A DNA stretch of 64,000 bases from Apoderus coryli (GCA_911728435.2 OU452212.1:8066563-8130562), one strand, 5' to 3'; counted from the stretch's first letter, positions 11,601 through 22,970 are shown. Notes: generated by a model from the sequence alone, not told the origin. Numbers and translations are program-made.

Positions 11601-13550
11601 TTATTGACAAAAAAAAATGCACGCCACTGACTGGAATTTAATTTCGATATTGTCTTGCGATAAAACAGACTAAAACTAGAACTTTTTATCTCAATGGGCA
11701 ACACTGCCATCTGGCATATACCCACTGTACAACCACCTATCTCTCTTCGTATAAACATAGTTGCCAGCGTTTAATTGTACTAAGCATCAGGTAAGCGCAG
11801 TTATTATGAAAAATGATAGTTTATTTTTTAGTTTTAACTAAAGTTAATTATTTTAAACTTTACGGGCCTAATATGTAGCTAATTTAGTTTAGTTCATTTT
11901 TGTATATTGAAACTTTTATCACAACAGTATATTTTTCGAGCTATAAGCAAAAAAATTCAAATAATGATTTTATGCAGATTTTTCAAATTTTGCGAGATGG
12001 CAAAGTTAAAAATCTAATTCAGCAAACTTCTATATTGTTTTTCCTGCATTGAGCTTTTCTTATACCGAAGTTACTGGACTACAGCTCTAATAAATCATAA
12101 AAATATTTTGCGAGACATACAATAAACAGCAGGAAACTCGTATAAACAATCATCATAATAGATTATCATATGTAATAATTAGTTAGCAGGAATTCGTGTT
12201 ATACACTATGTTAATTCATTTCACACTGTAATAAATTTGCGACCGCAGCAAGCAAGCATTTACATGCTTGGGCACACAACATTGGAAATTTGTATTTCCC
12301 GTTAATATAATATGATGAGAGAGACCACAAAATTGGTATCTGTGTGCGAAATTTATCACCATTTCGGACATGTACTACCAAATATATATTGAGAAAAATC
12401 TGTTGTGGCATGGCGAATATTTATTTGGAAGGTACAAATTTTTGTAAACAATTAATTATGACAGATATTTTTAAAAGCAAATATGTGTATAGGTATATTA
12501 TAAAAATAAGTGCGGATAGTATCAAATTAATCTTTACCGAAAATGGCAAAGGTGACGGTTAAGTACCGAACATGAAGTTGTTCAGGAGGAATGAGTCATC
12601 ATGGTATCGTAGTTTGTTTATTTGATAATTTTGTCAAAACTATCACGCAATTCGCATGTCAAAATGTATGAATCTAGTAGTTGTTTGTAACAATATAACA
12701 GGTGACTCTCGTAATTATATTTACAAATAAAATGACCGATGTGTATCCGGGCAAAACACAAATTTCCACAGTGTATATTTACATTCCAATAATTCCATGG
12801 CTTTTATAGCAGACTATAAACATTTCACAAAAATTATGAAAGCAATTTTTCCAAAAATAAAAGACTAAATAAAATTACGTACAATTTGGCAAAAAGAAAC
12901 ATGTTCAAAGCATGATGATAAGTTCATATTTGAAACTATAACTATCTACAACATATTGGCAAGGCGACAAATGAAAATTGCGAAACAAAAAAAAACGTAT
13001 AGGTAGTTAATTTTAATTTTATAATTCACGCGGGTCAGTACAGTGTTTCTAAAGTTAGTTTAAAATGATATAAAAAACTCGATATCCCTTTATATCAGTT
13101 AAACTCACTTTGCACAGCACACACAATTTTTCCTAGTCACACAAAATTGAATAAAATTCGCCCGTATTTAATAGTAGTTTACCTCCTCCAAACAGATATT
13201 GTGGATACGCCACTGATTGGTTCTTTCGAAGTTCGTTTACCTTAATTCTTTTTATACCTAAAATCTTGTCGTATGAAAATAATAATTGTTGTCTTTTACC
13301 CGTAGCCTTGCCGTTCATTAGACTTTACATAAATATTTTTTCTATATTGTATATTGTGTTGTGATATTATGCAAACAAAGTAAAACCTTTTGTGGAATTA
13401 TAACTTTTCACAGGTGTAGATTTTCCCACACCGATATTGTGCTTATATTTTATCGATTTGTTATTTTTACTGCTCCATAGCTTGTAAATATTTGATTTGA
13501 AACCTACCCTAATAATGAATGGTTAACCCTAACCACTAACAACAATATTT
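8700..13550. other. Long AT-rich intergenic stretch
   Basis: I find no gene. Short motifs typical of transposon ends are scattered through it, including acagggtgatgcaaaa near 10600 and ggggtgagtcaaaaatg and ggggtaactcaaaaatg near 10713 and 10831. These suggest nested remnants of non-autonomous elements. Near 11715-11775 a segment (tataaacatagttgccagcg and neighbours) repeats in inverse orientation the flank of the hairpin at 7.9 kb. Confidence 0.5.
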
Positions 13551-13559
13551 TATATTGTT

Positions 13560-14522
13560 AGTGATAATTTTTTACTAAATATAGTAACCAATCAAATTAC
13601 TTAATTTTAAGTCATGTGTCAAATTTCATCCAATCACCTCTGTGGTGCTTTCAGTTTGGTGTTTTTTTTATTAAAAATTAATTAAACGTCAAACTGACAA
13701 CTGGTTTAAAAATGTCGCGAAGATTTGGTATTGCATCTAACCATGCAATTAATGATATTATATCTGATAATATACCAAAAAATACAATCAAATCAAAAAA
13801 ATATGTATGGAAAATATTTCTAGAGTTTTGTGCGACCAGAGAATACGAACTGAATGCTGAAACGAGTTTGCATAATTTGGCTATAATATATTGAAAGATT
13901 ATGCGGTAAATATGAGAAAAGCTGACGGAACTGATTATAGAGAAGCAACTGTAAAAACAATTTGGAATACTACGAGTAGGCTACTCCAGGAAAAATACTT
14001 CAATGACCTCAAAATTGTATTCGACCCGTTTACCAGTGTGATATTCAAAAATGCGCATGGTGCAAGAAATGTAAAACGTAAAAGATTACAGCAGGATCCA
14101 AACAAACGAAAATGCAGTTCATCAAATTTGAGTTCAAATGATTTGGCTAGAATCATTGGATTATGGGATGAATGTACACCAGAAGGTTTACAAAATTTTT
14201 TTACCATATTGTAGCTGTTGAGTAAGCTTGGCGAGGTGGTGAACCAGCTGATTGCCTTATAGATTATTTCACGATTGAGAAAAATAATGATGGAACGCCA
14301 ACCAACAGAATTGAATACAATCGAATATTAAGTAAAACATGCCAAGGAGGATCGAAAAGTTGTACAAATAGTAAGTGGCTTGTTCTAAATATTGCAAACG
14401 AAAGTGCATGCCCTGTTCGGTTATTCCATAAATTATTGTCGAAAAGGGGGAAAATATTGAGCACACAGTATTCAGGCAAAGTTTTAGCCTGCTTTAAGCA
14501 TTCTAATTTGTTCAAAGTAAAC
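13560..14522 (+). mobile_element. Crypton-like tyrosine recombinase element, copy A, 5' part (broken)
   Basis: The 5' leader (from about 13560) and first frame (13712-13894, starting MSRRFGIASNHAIND) match the minus-strand copy at about 58.2-59.24 kb. The frame then shifts by one base near 13890 and continues as KDYAVNMRKADGTDYREATV and LARIIGLWDECTPEG to about 14214, with more frame damage after that. Together with the 3' part it would encode an N-terminal SAM-like/core-binding region of a tyrosine recombinase of the DUF3504/Crypton type. It is interrupted at about 14523 by an 18S rDNA fragment. Family assignment rests mainly on the C-terminal active-site block in the 3' part. Confidence 0.65.
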
Positions 14523-15212
14523 GTGCCGGCCCACCTCGACACTCAGCTAAGAGCACCGCGGCAGGATTGAGTTGGGCGTCACTGCACTGCACACACACAC
14601 ACACACCTTCGGTTAAAAAGGGAGCGCGCGCGCACAGCTAGCTAGCCCACCGGCAGGACGTCCCGCGACACGCTAGTTAACACCGCGGACGTTGAACCGG
14701 CGGCGCGGGACACAAATTCGACTACGAGCTTTTTAACCGCAACAACTTTAATATACGCTATTGGAGCTGGAATTACTGCGGCTGCTGGCACCAGAATTGA
14801 TCCTCGTTAAAGAGTTTAGAGTGTACTCATTCCGATTACGGGGCCTCTGATGAGTCCCGTATCCTTATTTTTCGTCACTACCTCCCCGTGCCGGGAGTGA
14901 GTAATTTGCGCGCCTGCTGCCTTCCTTGGATGTGGTAGCCGTTTCTCAGGCTCCCTCTCCGGAATCCAACCCTGATTCCCGATTACCCGTTACAACCATG
15001 GTAGGCGCAGAACCTACCATCGACAGTTGATAAGGCAGACATTTGAAAGATGCGTCGCTGGTGCTTGGACCGTGCGATCAGCATAAAGTTATTCAGAGTC
15101 ACCAAGTTGTACGATGACAGTGACAGTAAGTCGTCATAGCCACCCATTGGTTTTGATCTAATAAAAGCACTCCTTCCGTCTCCGGTTGGAGTTCTAGTTG
15201 CTAATACTGCAA
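14523..15212 (-). rRNA. 18S ribosomal RNA gene fragment (pseudogene), minus strand
   Basis: The plus strand reads as the complement of the 5' half of eukaryotic 18S rRNA. Recognisable universal segments include ctattggagctggaattact (about 14757), gattacggggcctc, cctccccgtgccgggagtga (about 14882), ttccttggatgtggtagccg, cgttacaaccatggtaggcg (about 14990) and gattggttttgatctaataa near 15150. A variable region (about 14530-14700, containing a CA microsatellite and GC-rich DNA) looks like V4. Small internal deletions and substitutions, for example after ggcaccaga and ctctgatgag for cggatgag, show it is not a functional gene. It interrupts a Crypton-like element whose sequence resumes at about 15216. 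Confidence 0.9.
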
Positions 15213-15215
15213 ATT

Positions 15216-15705
15216 GAAGTGACACATGGTTTGACAATATAGCGGTAGGCAAGAACACAATTAATATGTGGACCAAATCATCCGCGCAAGCTATTGATTT
15301 GGACACTAAGTGTAAAAAGATATCCAATCATTCGAATAGATCAACTGCTGTTAGCCATTTGGCAAATAAAGGAATTCCTGAACAGCAATTTATAAAAATA
15401 TCAGGACATAGCAGCTCTAATTCAATTAAACCGTACTTGAATATTAACCAAGAACGCCATGGTGAAATAATCAACACCATGCGAGGAATTTCTTCAACAG
15501 TGGAAATTAACAATCCGTCAACTTTAGCAAACCCTTCTTCCAATTTAACATTTACCAATTGTACAACGTCATTGATTGACAATCAAATTTTTGATATCTA
15601 CAAAGTAAAAAATTATCTTATCGAATACTCCTCGGGCCTTGATAAATACTCAAAATTTTGTCATATAGAATCCTTCAAGCGAGTTGCTCAAGGATAATAG
15701 CCCTC
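15216..15705 (+). mobile_element. Crypton-like element copy A, 3' part with tyrosine recombinase active site
   Basis: The frame 15266-15697 encodes the C-terminal catalytic block. It has NHSNRSTAVSHLANKGIPEQ (the H-x-x-R box), ISGHSSSNSIKPYLNI (the G-H box and probable nucleophilic Tyr) and a tail rich in Asn and Ser. This H-x-x-R...G-H...Y order is that of tyrosine recombinases, and the wording is close to the Crypton/DUF3504 group. The upstream half is separated from it by the 18S insert, so this copy cannot make a whole enzyme. The 3' flank (cctcgggccttgataaatac, then gtcatatagaat) is shared with the copies at 57.7 and 60.3 kb. Confidence 0.7.
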
Positions 15706-17240
15706 GATCTGCGGCCTTGGGCTAAATTTAAGTATTAAAAATCTTTAACTCACCATTAGGTGAATTTTTTTTATGTTGTAGTTTAAATTTTTCTGTAATA
15801 TTACACTAAAAATACTCAAAATTACACATTATTTGAGTTTCACTTTTCTTGTTATTTTTCTTTTTATAAATCATTCAGAATTAAACGACTTTTAGGGACT
15901 ACTTAGGTCGAAAAAGAATCATTCTACGTACTTAAATAAGTTCGTAAAGTAGCCATGTTTCGCAGCGTATGACAGGTATTCTTATGAAAATTACTGGTCG
16001 GTGTCATATATTGTACATAAATTTAGCCTGAAGAAGGAACCCGAAACGTAGCTATTCCAGACACCTGCCTATATACAGTTGAATAATCATTGGGACTCTA
16101 AGCAAGAATTTTTTTCATGGACCAGAAATTAGCTGTAGTAGCCTATACCAGTTTGTTACGCTCATGACTATTTTTGTTAAAATATTGTTACGTTATGTTA
16201 TTAGGCAATCAAACTTTAGTAGATGTGCAAAATTGCATTTGTTTATCTAGAAACGTTTCGATAATATTTACCAAAAACCATCTTCAAGGGCAATATTTGT
16301 TAGTAATAAGTAATACTTGCGGGAGACCCTGTATATTTATATTTAATTGCTGAAATAGGATTAAACATTGCAACCGATACATTTGTAAGTAGAAATTTTC
16401 CATCTTCAACATGACCAATGAACTTTTCCGGTCAAATAAACGTTTAACGTGTTAGCCGCTGTTAATCACGTAATATCGGTCTCCTATCTAACACGTAAAG
16501 TTTATTCAGTAAACATTAAAAAGGACTTTTATAAATATTGCGAGTTATCGTTGAGCTGCACCATTCGTAACTTGAAAATTGATCCTCTAACAACATACTA
16601 ACAACTGTAAAATCACGAAATGATATGGAAATGTGTATAGAATGCGCTATAGACATGAATCCAATCCTCTCCTGATTGACTGGCAAACTCCAGGGTCGTT
16701 CTAATCGAATTACATCCAGCAATAATGCGATTCCTTAGCTACTCCACATTTTCCAGAGGAGGAGCTAAACTAAGGACTTCAGCTGGCCCCAGAAGAGATA
16801 AAATGAATTGATTGATATATAAAACACATGGAACAAGTAATATAAAGTTGTGCAGTTCAAGAACGTTGGAAAATGAACGGAAAATTCTCACATATTAATT
16901 TTAATAACATCCTTAACGATTTTCCTTTCACTTTCGGATTATAGTGACTTATAATAACGTCAATAATGCATTAAATAAGATATAAATAGGTACTCAGAAA
17001 TTTCGTGTGATTAATTATTTTGCGATAAAAAAATAATTCATCATATAACTTGGAAAAATCCAATACTTAAATCGTTTATTAATAATTGTTTGAGTATTTA
17101 GAAATCAATTTGTTAATTTTTCAGTATGGCACCAAAAATAAATAATCGCTCAAATATACAGGGTATCCCAGAAGGATTGGGAGAAATTTCATGCTCTATA
17201 ATTTTTTTTGTAGGGCCTTTTCTTTTGGAGCTATTACAGA
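15706..17240. other. Intergenic, no gene seen
   Basis: AT-rich DNA without convincing exons. A hammerhead-like remnant (gcctgaagaaggaacccgaa) lies at 16027-16046. Confidence 0.5.
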
Positions 17241-17259
17241 AAAACCATCTTCAGGGTGT

Positions 17260-18960
17260 AACTTTAAATAATAACAATAATAATAACTTGAGTTAGTACA
17301 AAAATCTAATAGTACATAGGCATGTCAAGTAAATAAACAATAAAACAATATAAAATCTAAACACAAATTCAATGGTATCAACATATAGCTAAAACTTATA
17401 CACAAAAATACCTGTATATGTACATTAAACCATAAACATACAACGGCAGAATAAGACAGTCAAACAAAAACAACAGTTCGTCACCACACAAGAGGTCAAA
17501 ACACAAACAAGAATAAAAGCAGTGCTCAACATACTCGCTCAGACTGTAAAAAGAGTGTAGTATAAGGAATTCCTTTAAATTTCTACTTAATTGATGAATA
17601 TTTCTCGAATTCCTAATAGATTCAGGCAACATATTAAAATAAAGTAGTCCAGAGTAATCTGGTGACTTTTTAAAAAACTCAGGTCGAGGCCTAGATAAAA
17701 GCATCCTCTCTCTGCCCCTAGTCGCATAGTCGTGCAAGGAGCCATTACGCCGAAACCTGCAGATGTTTTTAAAAATATACGTCAGGATTTTAAGCAAGTA
17801 TATACAAGCCCACTGCAGCCGCCGATCGAAGGTCACTTCCAAAATCCTCGAAGACGTAGCCCACTCCAGCCGATGGCCCTCAAACACCAAGTCGTAATTC
17901 AGCACTGTACGATACCTACTAAACTGCAGAACGACAGTCTTATCATGATTGATCATCAGTTTGTTTTGAGTGCACCAGGAATTAAATATATGCATAACGG
18001 ATAGAATTTTTATCCGCAGTACTTCTGGATCCTTGTCGTGGACTACCAGAGATGTATCATCGGCATACATAAAAGCCCTTGCAGATGGAATGTGCAGGGG
18101 CAGACCGTTTACGTAAAGTAAAAATAGAAGCGGGCCCAAAACGCTCCCTTGTGGTGCCCCCACATTAATATTTTTAGATTCCGAGACCGACGAATCAACC
18201 CTGACACTAATCTTCCGATCCGACAAGTATGACGCAATCCAGCCATTGACCGCACCACGAATTCCCATATCGGACAATTTGCTCCTCAGAAATCTCCATC
18301 GACAGTATCAAAGGCCCTAGACAGGTCAACATACAACGAAACAACGTAATTGCCTCCATCAGCGAGATCATGCACGTGCTGGACATATTCAGTCACGCAA
18401 GTCTCGGTAGAAAGTCCCGACCTAAAACCATGCTGAGAAGTAGTAATTATGTTATACTGACTCAGGAAATTCATAATTCTGACAGAAACAATCTTCTCAA
18501 ACACCTTTGAAATAACGCTTAACAACGCTATAGGTCTATAATTTTCAATGTCACTCTCACTTCCCTTTTTATAAATTGGCACGATAATAGAGTCTTTTAA
18601 TTTTGACGGGAAGGTACCTGAGCATATCGAGGCATTAAAAATATGACATAAGTAAGGAGCAAACTCCGGAAATCCGTCTGGACCCGTCGATTTTTTATTG
18701 GGTAATCCGCGTATTGTGTTCATGACCTCGTACTCATTGATAGGGGCGAAAAACATAGACCTATCATTCACAAGCCCTCTGGAGCAGGCACCCGACAGAC
18801 CACAGCCAAAGTGATCACGCAACCTCCTCTCAATAATGTTAGAGTAGTGGTCAACAAACACCGATGCAATCTCCAAAGGTCGAGTCGCATAAACGCCATC
18901 CGACGATTGAATGGCTTCTATATTAGGTTTAGATATTCTTAACAAAGTGGTCTTTAAATT
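17260..18960 (-). mobile_element. CR1/Jockey-like LINE, reverse transcriptase on minus strand
   Basis: Two minus-strand frames, 18945-18286 and 18277-17396, join across a one-base frameshift near 18280. Together they give a recognisable RT: KKSTGPDGFPEF, IIVPIYKKGSESDIENYRPI, QHGFRSGLSTETC, motif A SLYVDLSRAFDTVD, motif B NVGAPQGSVLGPLLFLLYVN and an intact motif C FMYADDTSLVV. The C-terminal part continues to LHSFYSLSEYVEHC. Small internal deletions are visible, for example in the GPDG region and the thumb. The endonuclease and ORF1 are absent. The 3' end lies at low coordinates in an ATAAT-rich microsatellite near 17262-17290. It is 5'-truncated and frameshifted but fairly young. Confidence 0.85.
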
Positions 18961-19151
18961 TTATAGGAAACCTAAAAAATGAAAATAAAAAGTGTAGTCG
19001 TTCTATCTAAAATAACGAAGTAGATGGTTACTTCCGGTATGACCGGAAGTAATATCAACCCGGAAATAGTGCATCAATATAGAACATTCCATATAATACC
19101 GAACCCCGAAGTTTCTGAAACATATCTTCTCGAGAACTTTTAATAAACTCA

Positions 19152-19430
19152 CGATAAATTAGGGATATTTCCACTATGTGTCAGAGTAGTCCAGTAGGTA
19201 GAATACCTGACCGGCAAACGATAGATGTGGGTTCGAATCCCACTTGTGTCCCTGATTTTTTTTTTCAGTTCGTAAATATTAGTTTACTTCACTTCAATTC
19301 TATGAACACTAGGCCACTAATGATAGAAATTTCAGTTTCCGAAACATGTTTGGCACCACAATTTAAATTTGAACATATACAGGGTGGCTTATTAGTGTGT
19401 GGGCGGAAGTTATCTCAAGATCTATAAGCG
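19152..19430 (+). mobile_element. tRNA-headed SINE, copy 1
   Basis: Starting near agggatatttccactatg, the sequence contains a tRNA-like head. It has an A-box-like tagtccagtaggtagaa (about 19186) and a perfect B box ggttcgaatcc (about 19230-19240). A poly-T stretch and a body follow, with a hammerhead-like core (cactaatgatagaaattt, then tccgaaacatgtttggca, about 19315-19354) and a tail beginning atatacagggtggcttatta. A second copy lies at about 20351. The A and B boxes imply RNA polymerase III transcription. The anticodon and acceptor stems do not pair well, so it is not a functional tRNA. Confidence 0.75.
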
Positions 19431-20130
19431 AGTATGGAATAAGGGCTGCATAACATTGCGATGAAAGAGATTAATAAGTAATCCTCTTGCGAATCCATAA
19501 TAATATTTGTAATTACACGTCCGTCAACATATTTTGCTGGGAATGTTACCAACCTACCACGTAATTGTAGTTTTTTTTTTTGTGTCTCAATGGGACATGT
19601 GATTAAATCAATTGAGACAAGCACACGCTCCAACCGACCGACAATTTGTTGAATTACACGTGTATTTCCTATAATAATTGTATTTCACTGAATTCAGAAG
19701 TTTCTACAATTTATGTGGCTTTAATATATGCGTAGGTTTCCGTGTAGGCATTGTTGTTTATCAACGGAAAAGTCTCTCTTTTTCGAATAATTTGTCCTAT
19801 AAATTGATGATGCATAACAATAAGGGTATTGATGGGCGTTTAATATACAGGCTGTCCCAGAACGACAGGATATGACCGTCAAAGTTGGTTGTTACCCCAA
19901 AACGTTCCCGTCTCTTCCCACAGTTATAACTGATTACAAATGCAACTCACATAACTTCATAATAAAAGGCAATAATTATAGTGAAACTCAAAACATATTT
20001 TAATTGCAAATTAATATTTTGCAAGGATAAAGACCAATTGGGAGTTCGCCTAATCGTGCCAGCAATTTTAATTACTTTAATACCAATAAGAATAATCCCT
20101 ACTAATTAATCTAGCTGGCCACTAGAAAAT

Positions 20131-20352
20131 TATGGAAAATATAGAAAAGTCTACGACTGTCTTTAAATGCCTTTATTATATTTTCAATCATAATTGACAG
20201 TTTATTATTATTGTTAAATTATTTCGCTAATTTCGAAGGCTGCAAACCTATTTATATAATGAAAAACAGTGACAGTGATAGTGAACGTAGTTTAACAGCA
20301 CCTAGTCAATTTAACTCATTGTATTTAGGCTTACGCCAACAGGGCGATAAAT
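20131..20352 (+). repeat. Exon-like repeat unit 1
   Basis: This unit is repeated at 20629-20846 with about 498-bp spacing. It contains an ATG at 20259 opening a frame that starts MKNSDSDSERSLTAPSQF and ends YLGLRQQG, where the SINE copy 2 begins. The two copies differ mostly by isolated substitutions and keep the frame. I do not recognise the protein. Confidence 0.6.
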
Positions 20353-20620
20353 CAGGGATATTTCCACTATGTGTCAGAGTCGGTAGAACACCTGACCGGC
20401 AATCGATAGATGTGGGTTCGAATCCCACTTGTGTCCCGGATTTTTTTTTTCAGTTCGTAAATATTAGTTTATTTCGCTTCAATTCTATGAACACTAGGCC
20501 ACTGATGATGGAAATTTAAGTTTCCGAAACATGTTTGGCATCACAATTTAAATTTGAACATATACAGGGTAGCCCATTAGTGTGTGGGCGAAAGATATCT
20601 CAAAATCTATAAGAGAATCA
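20353..20620 (+). mobile_element. tRNA-headed SINE, copy 2
   Basis: About 90 percent identical by eye to copy 1, but lacking about 10 bp around the A box (gtcagagtcggtagaacacc). The B box ggttcgaatcc is intact at about 20416. Its core is closer to a hammerhead than copy 1: ctgatgatggaaatttaag then tttccgaaac, about 20501-20531. The tail atatacagggtagcccatta is conserved. It sits exactly between the two exon-like repeat units, so it probably inserted before or during the duplication. Confidence 0.75.
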
Positions 20621-20628
20621 GCGAAAAT

Positions 20629-20846
20629 TATGGAAAATCTATAAAAGTCTACGACTGTCTTTAAATGCTTTTATTATATGTTCAATCATAATTGGCAGTT
20701 TATTATTGTTGTTAAATTATTTCGCTAATTTCGAAGGTTGCAAAGCTATTTATATAATGAAACACAGTGACAGTGATAGTGAATATAGTTTAACACCACC
20801 TACTCAATTTAGCTCATCGTATTTAGGCTTACGCCGTCAGGGTGAG
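20629..20846 (+). repeat. Exon-like repeat unit 2 with splice donor
   Basis: Second copy of the unit at 20131. An ATG at 20757 opens MKHSDSDSEYSLTPPTQF...LGLRRQG, and the frame ends at 20841 in a good donor (cagg|gtgagt). In copy 1 the donor is replaced by the SINE junction. The combination of leader, ATG, acidic-Ser peptide and donor is what a first coding exon looks like. I cannot identify the gene or find a following exon, so it may be a retroduplicated or transposon-derived exon. Confidence 0.4.
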
Positions 20847-21639
20847 TATCGGTAAGTTTCGAAAAACGGCTTTTTCCTAAAAATTATTATGTTTAATTTA
20901 CTCAAAAAGGATTTCAGTCGGCAAAGATTCAGTTTTGTCAAACATAAATGATGTTAAAACATTGTTTATCAATGTAGGTGAATATATTTAGGTTAATTGC
21001 ATTATTTTCGTAATGAGCTTCATAAATATGGAGCGCTGCTTTAATATAAAGTGAGAGGAAAGCTTTTAGATTGTTTGTTTTGACCTTATAGCTCTAGCGA
21101 TATAGGAAAATGGTTTGTTTTGGTTGTAATTGCACAACAAGGTCGCTATTCAACTTCTGAAGGGAATAGAATTTCAAGAAGGCATATTTTTGTTAGTTCT
21201 TAGTTTTTTTTTCTGTATTTAATCCAAAATAAAGGTACAGAGTGGGCAAAGTTCGAAACTAAGTGACACGTCACGTTCGATTTTTTTGAGCTTAATGCCG
21301 TGATCGGAGCGCGGCTAACTTGACTAGTTTTCCTTATACAGGGCGATTTTCATTTTTTGTCATTTTCTTTTTTCCTTGATATTTCAGTTGTTATTAGAGT
21401 TACGAGAAAAGTGTTTTTATAAAAGTTAGAGATAATTTGATGGTTAATGCAGTGGAGTATCAAGAATTTTTTTTTTTTTTGAAGTCCAATTGTTCAAGAT
21501 ATCGCTATCCACTTTGTTTTCATAAATGGGACACCCTATATATTAAAGCGTCAGTAGATTCCAAATTATATTCCCTTTACAACCATGCTATAGTGCTGAC
21601 CTGCCCTGAGCGGTAAGTATTTCTTTCCAAGCTTTCTCG

Positions 21640-22305
21640 ATATGGTGTGCGGGGACTATCGTTGCAGCTGCGGCGGTCGTACCTACCTGGCAGAGGACAG
21701 ACAGTGGCTCTTCGGTCGGAGCTGTCTGAGCTGAGGGTATTAACGAGTGAAGTGCCCCAGAGCTCTGTGTTGGGTCCGTTGCTCTTTGTCGCTTATATTA
21801 ACGACCTATATAGTTATTTGAATCCTGGAAGGGTCACTCTTTATGCTGATGATATCTCTTTGGTGTGTTATGGGAGCAGTTTTTCACAGCTCGAGGGTCG
21901 TGCGGGGCGCCTTGCGAATGGCTGGTTCACTAGTAATCTGCTGAAACTAAATATTGATAAGACCCAGAGACTTACATTTTCTAGTGCTAGTGGTCATGCT
22001 CGGGGATGAACATCCAACTTATTGGGGATTATTGTTGATGATGCGCTTTGCTGGGCGTCCCACGTTGATTTTCTCAGGGGTAAGTTGTCTTCTAGTATTT
22101 TCGTTAGACAGGCAGACAGACATTGTCTGTTTATTTCTCACTGTTCCATTCTCATATTTCTTATGGAGTGAGTCTCTGGGGTAACTCGTCTCGGCTATGC
22201 AAATATTTAGAGTGCAAAAAAAGGTGGTTCGCATTCTGGCAAATGCTGGATATCTGGAGCATTGGAAGCCCATTTTCAAATCTCTCAATATAATGCCTCT
22301 CCCGT

Positions 22306-22357
<52 letters not shown>

Positions 22358-22775
22358 ATATGTTAACTTAGTTGAATATATTTGTTTGTTTATTTATATA
22401 TATATATATATTATCAACTGCTTGAGATTCACAGATGTAAACCCGATTTGTGTATTAACTCAACTTGTCATGAGTATGGTACGAGATCTGCGGACTTGGT
22501 ACGGGCTCGGCGATGGAGATTGACTAATTCTGCAAAGAATTCCCTACAGATTCGGTTGTATAATGCACTTCGTCGTAGGGTCCGGGAGTACAGTTCAGAA
22601 ATGTTCAACAGAACTATAAAATCATACTTACTGAAGCATGCTTTTTATTCTGTGGAAGAATATTCCAAGGAAGTTGTACCTATGTTACTTACACTTTCAT
22701 GTTTTTTGTTGTAAGATATAGTTTTTGTATTTTGACGTACTGCAATTGTTTTGTACAAAACGTAGTCAATAAAGA
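21640..22775 (+). mobile_element. CR1/Jockey-like LINE, 3' half, with expanded microsatellite
   Basis: The frame 21647-22009 carries RT motif B in degraded form (VPQSSVLGPLLFVAYINDL), an intact catalytic motif C (LYADDISLVC) and the thumb lead-in LLKLNIDKTQRLTFS. After frameshifts, FRVQKKVVRILANAGYLEHW (from about 22200) and STCHEYGTRSADLVRARRWRLT to YLLKHAFYSVEEYS (to about 22670) complete the C-terminus. A (TA)n repeat at 22311-22352 has expanded inside the coding sequence between codons for PSLYIY and QLLEIHR. A 3' tail with AATAAA and TTA repeats ends near 22775. The 5' half is missing. Confidence 0.8.
22311..22352. repeat. (TA)n microsatellite inside a LINE coding region
   Basis: A run of about 21 TA units lies inside the LINE coding sequence, with a second shorter TA run at about 22395-22412. 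The peptide on either side suggests the array grew from the codons TTATATATAT. Confidence 0.9.
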
Positions 22776-22820
22776 TTATTATTATTTATAATTTTCAATT
22801 TTTACGACCTCTATTATTGT

Positions 22821-22970
22821 TATAGTGAGAAATTAATGGGTTTTAGGTCTTTTGTAAAAGAAACTAATGTATTTTAAGCCAACGTTTCGACAATCTTTAT
22901 TGTCATCCTCAGGGCACAACTGAAAAGAACAAAGTTCCCAAGTATAATAAAGAAATGTTACATATAAAAT
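22821..22970 (+). repeat. Left inverted arm of the Penelope-like element
   Basis: This 150-bp arm is the reverse complement, nearly perfectly by eye, of 25300-25451. It includes, on its minus strand at 22878-22914, a hammerhead-like core (ccctgaggatgac, aataaagattg, tcgaaacgttggc). The start codon used for the ORF (22955) lies inside the arm. Inverted terminal copies are a known product of Penelope-like element insertion. Confidence 0.9.

Noticed and set aside
14983..15327. A 114-codon minus-strand open frame
   Set aside because: It lies mostly within the 18S rDNA fragment and is a by-product of the rRNA sequence.
19177..19252. A functional tRNA gene (perfect B box, tRNA-like head)
   Set aside because: Acceptor and anticodon arms do not pair, and the whole segment recurs with a poly-T body and common tail, so it is a SINE head.
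22878..22914. Calling the Penelope arm motif a canonical hammerhead ribozyme
   Set aside because: One extra base sits between CTGANGA and stem II, and stems I and III could not be established. Reported only as hammerhead-like.
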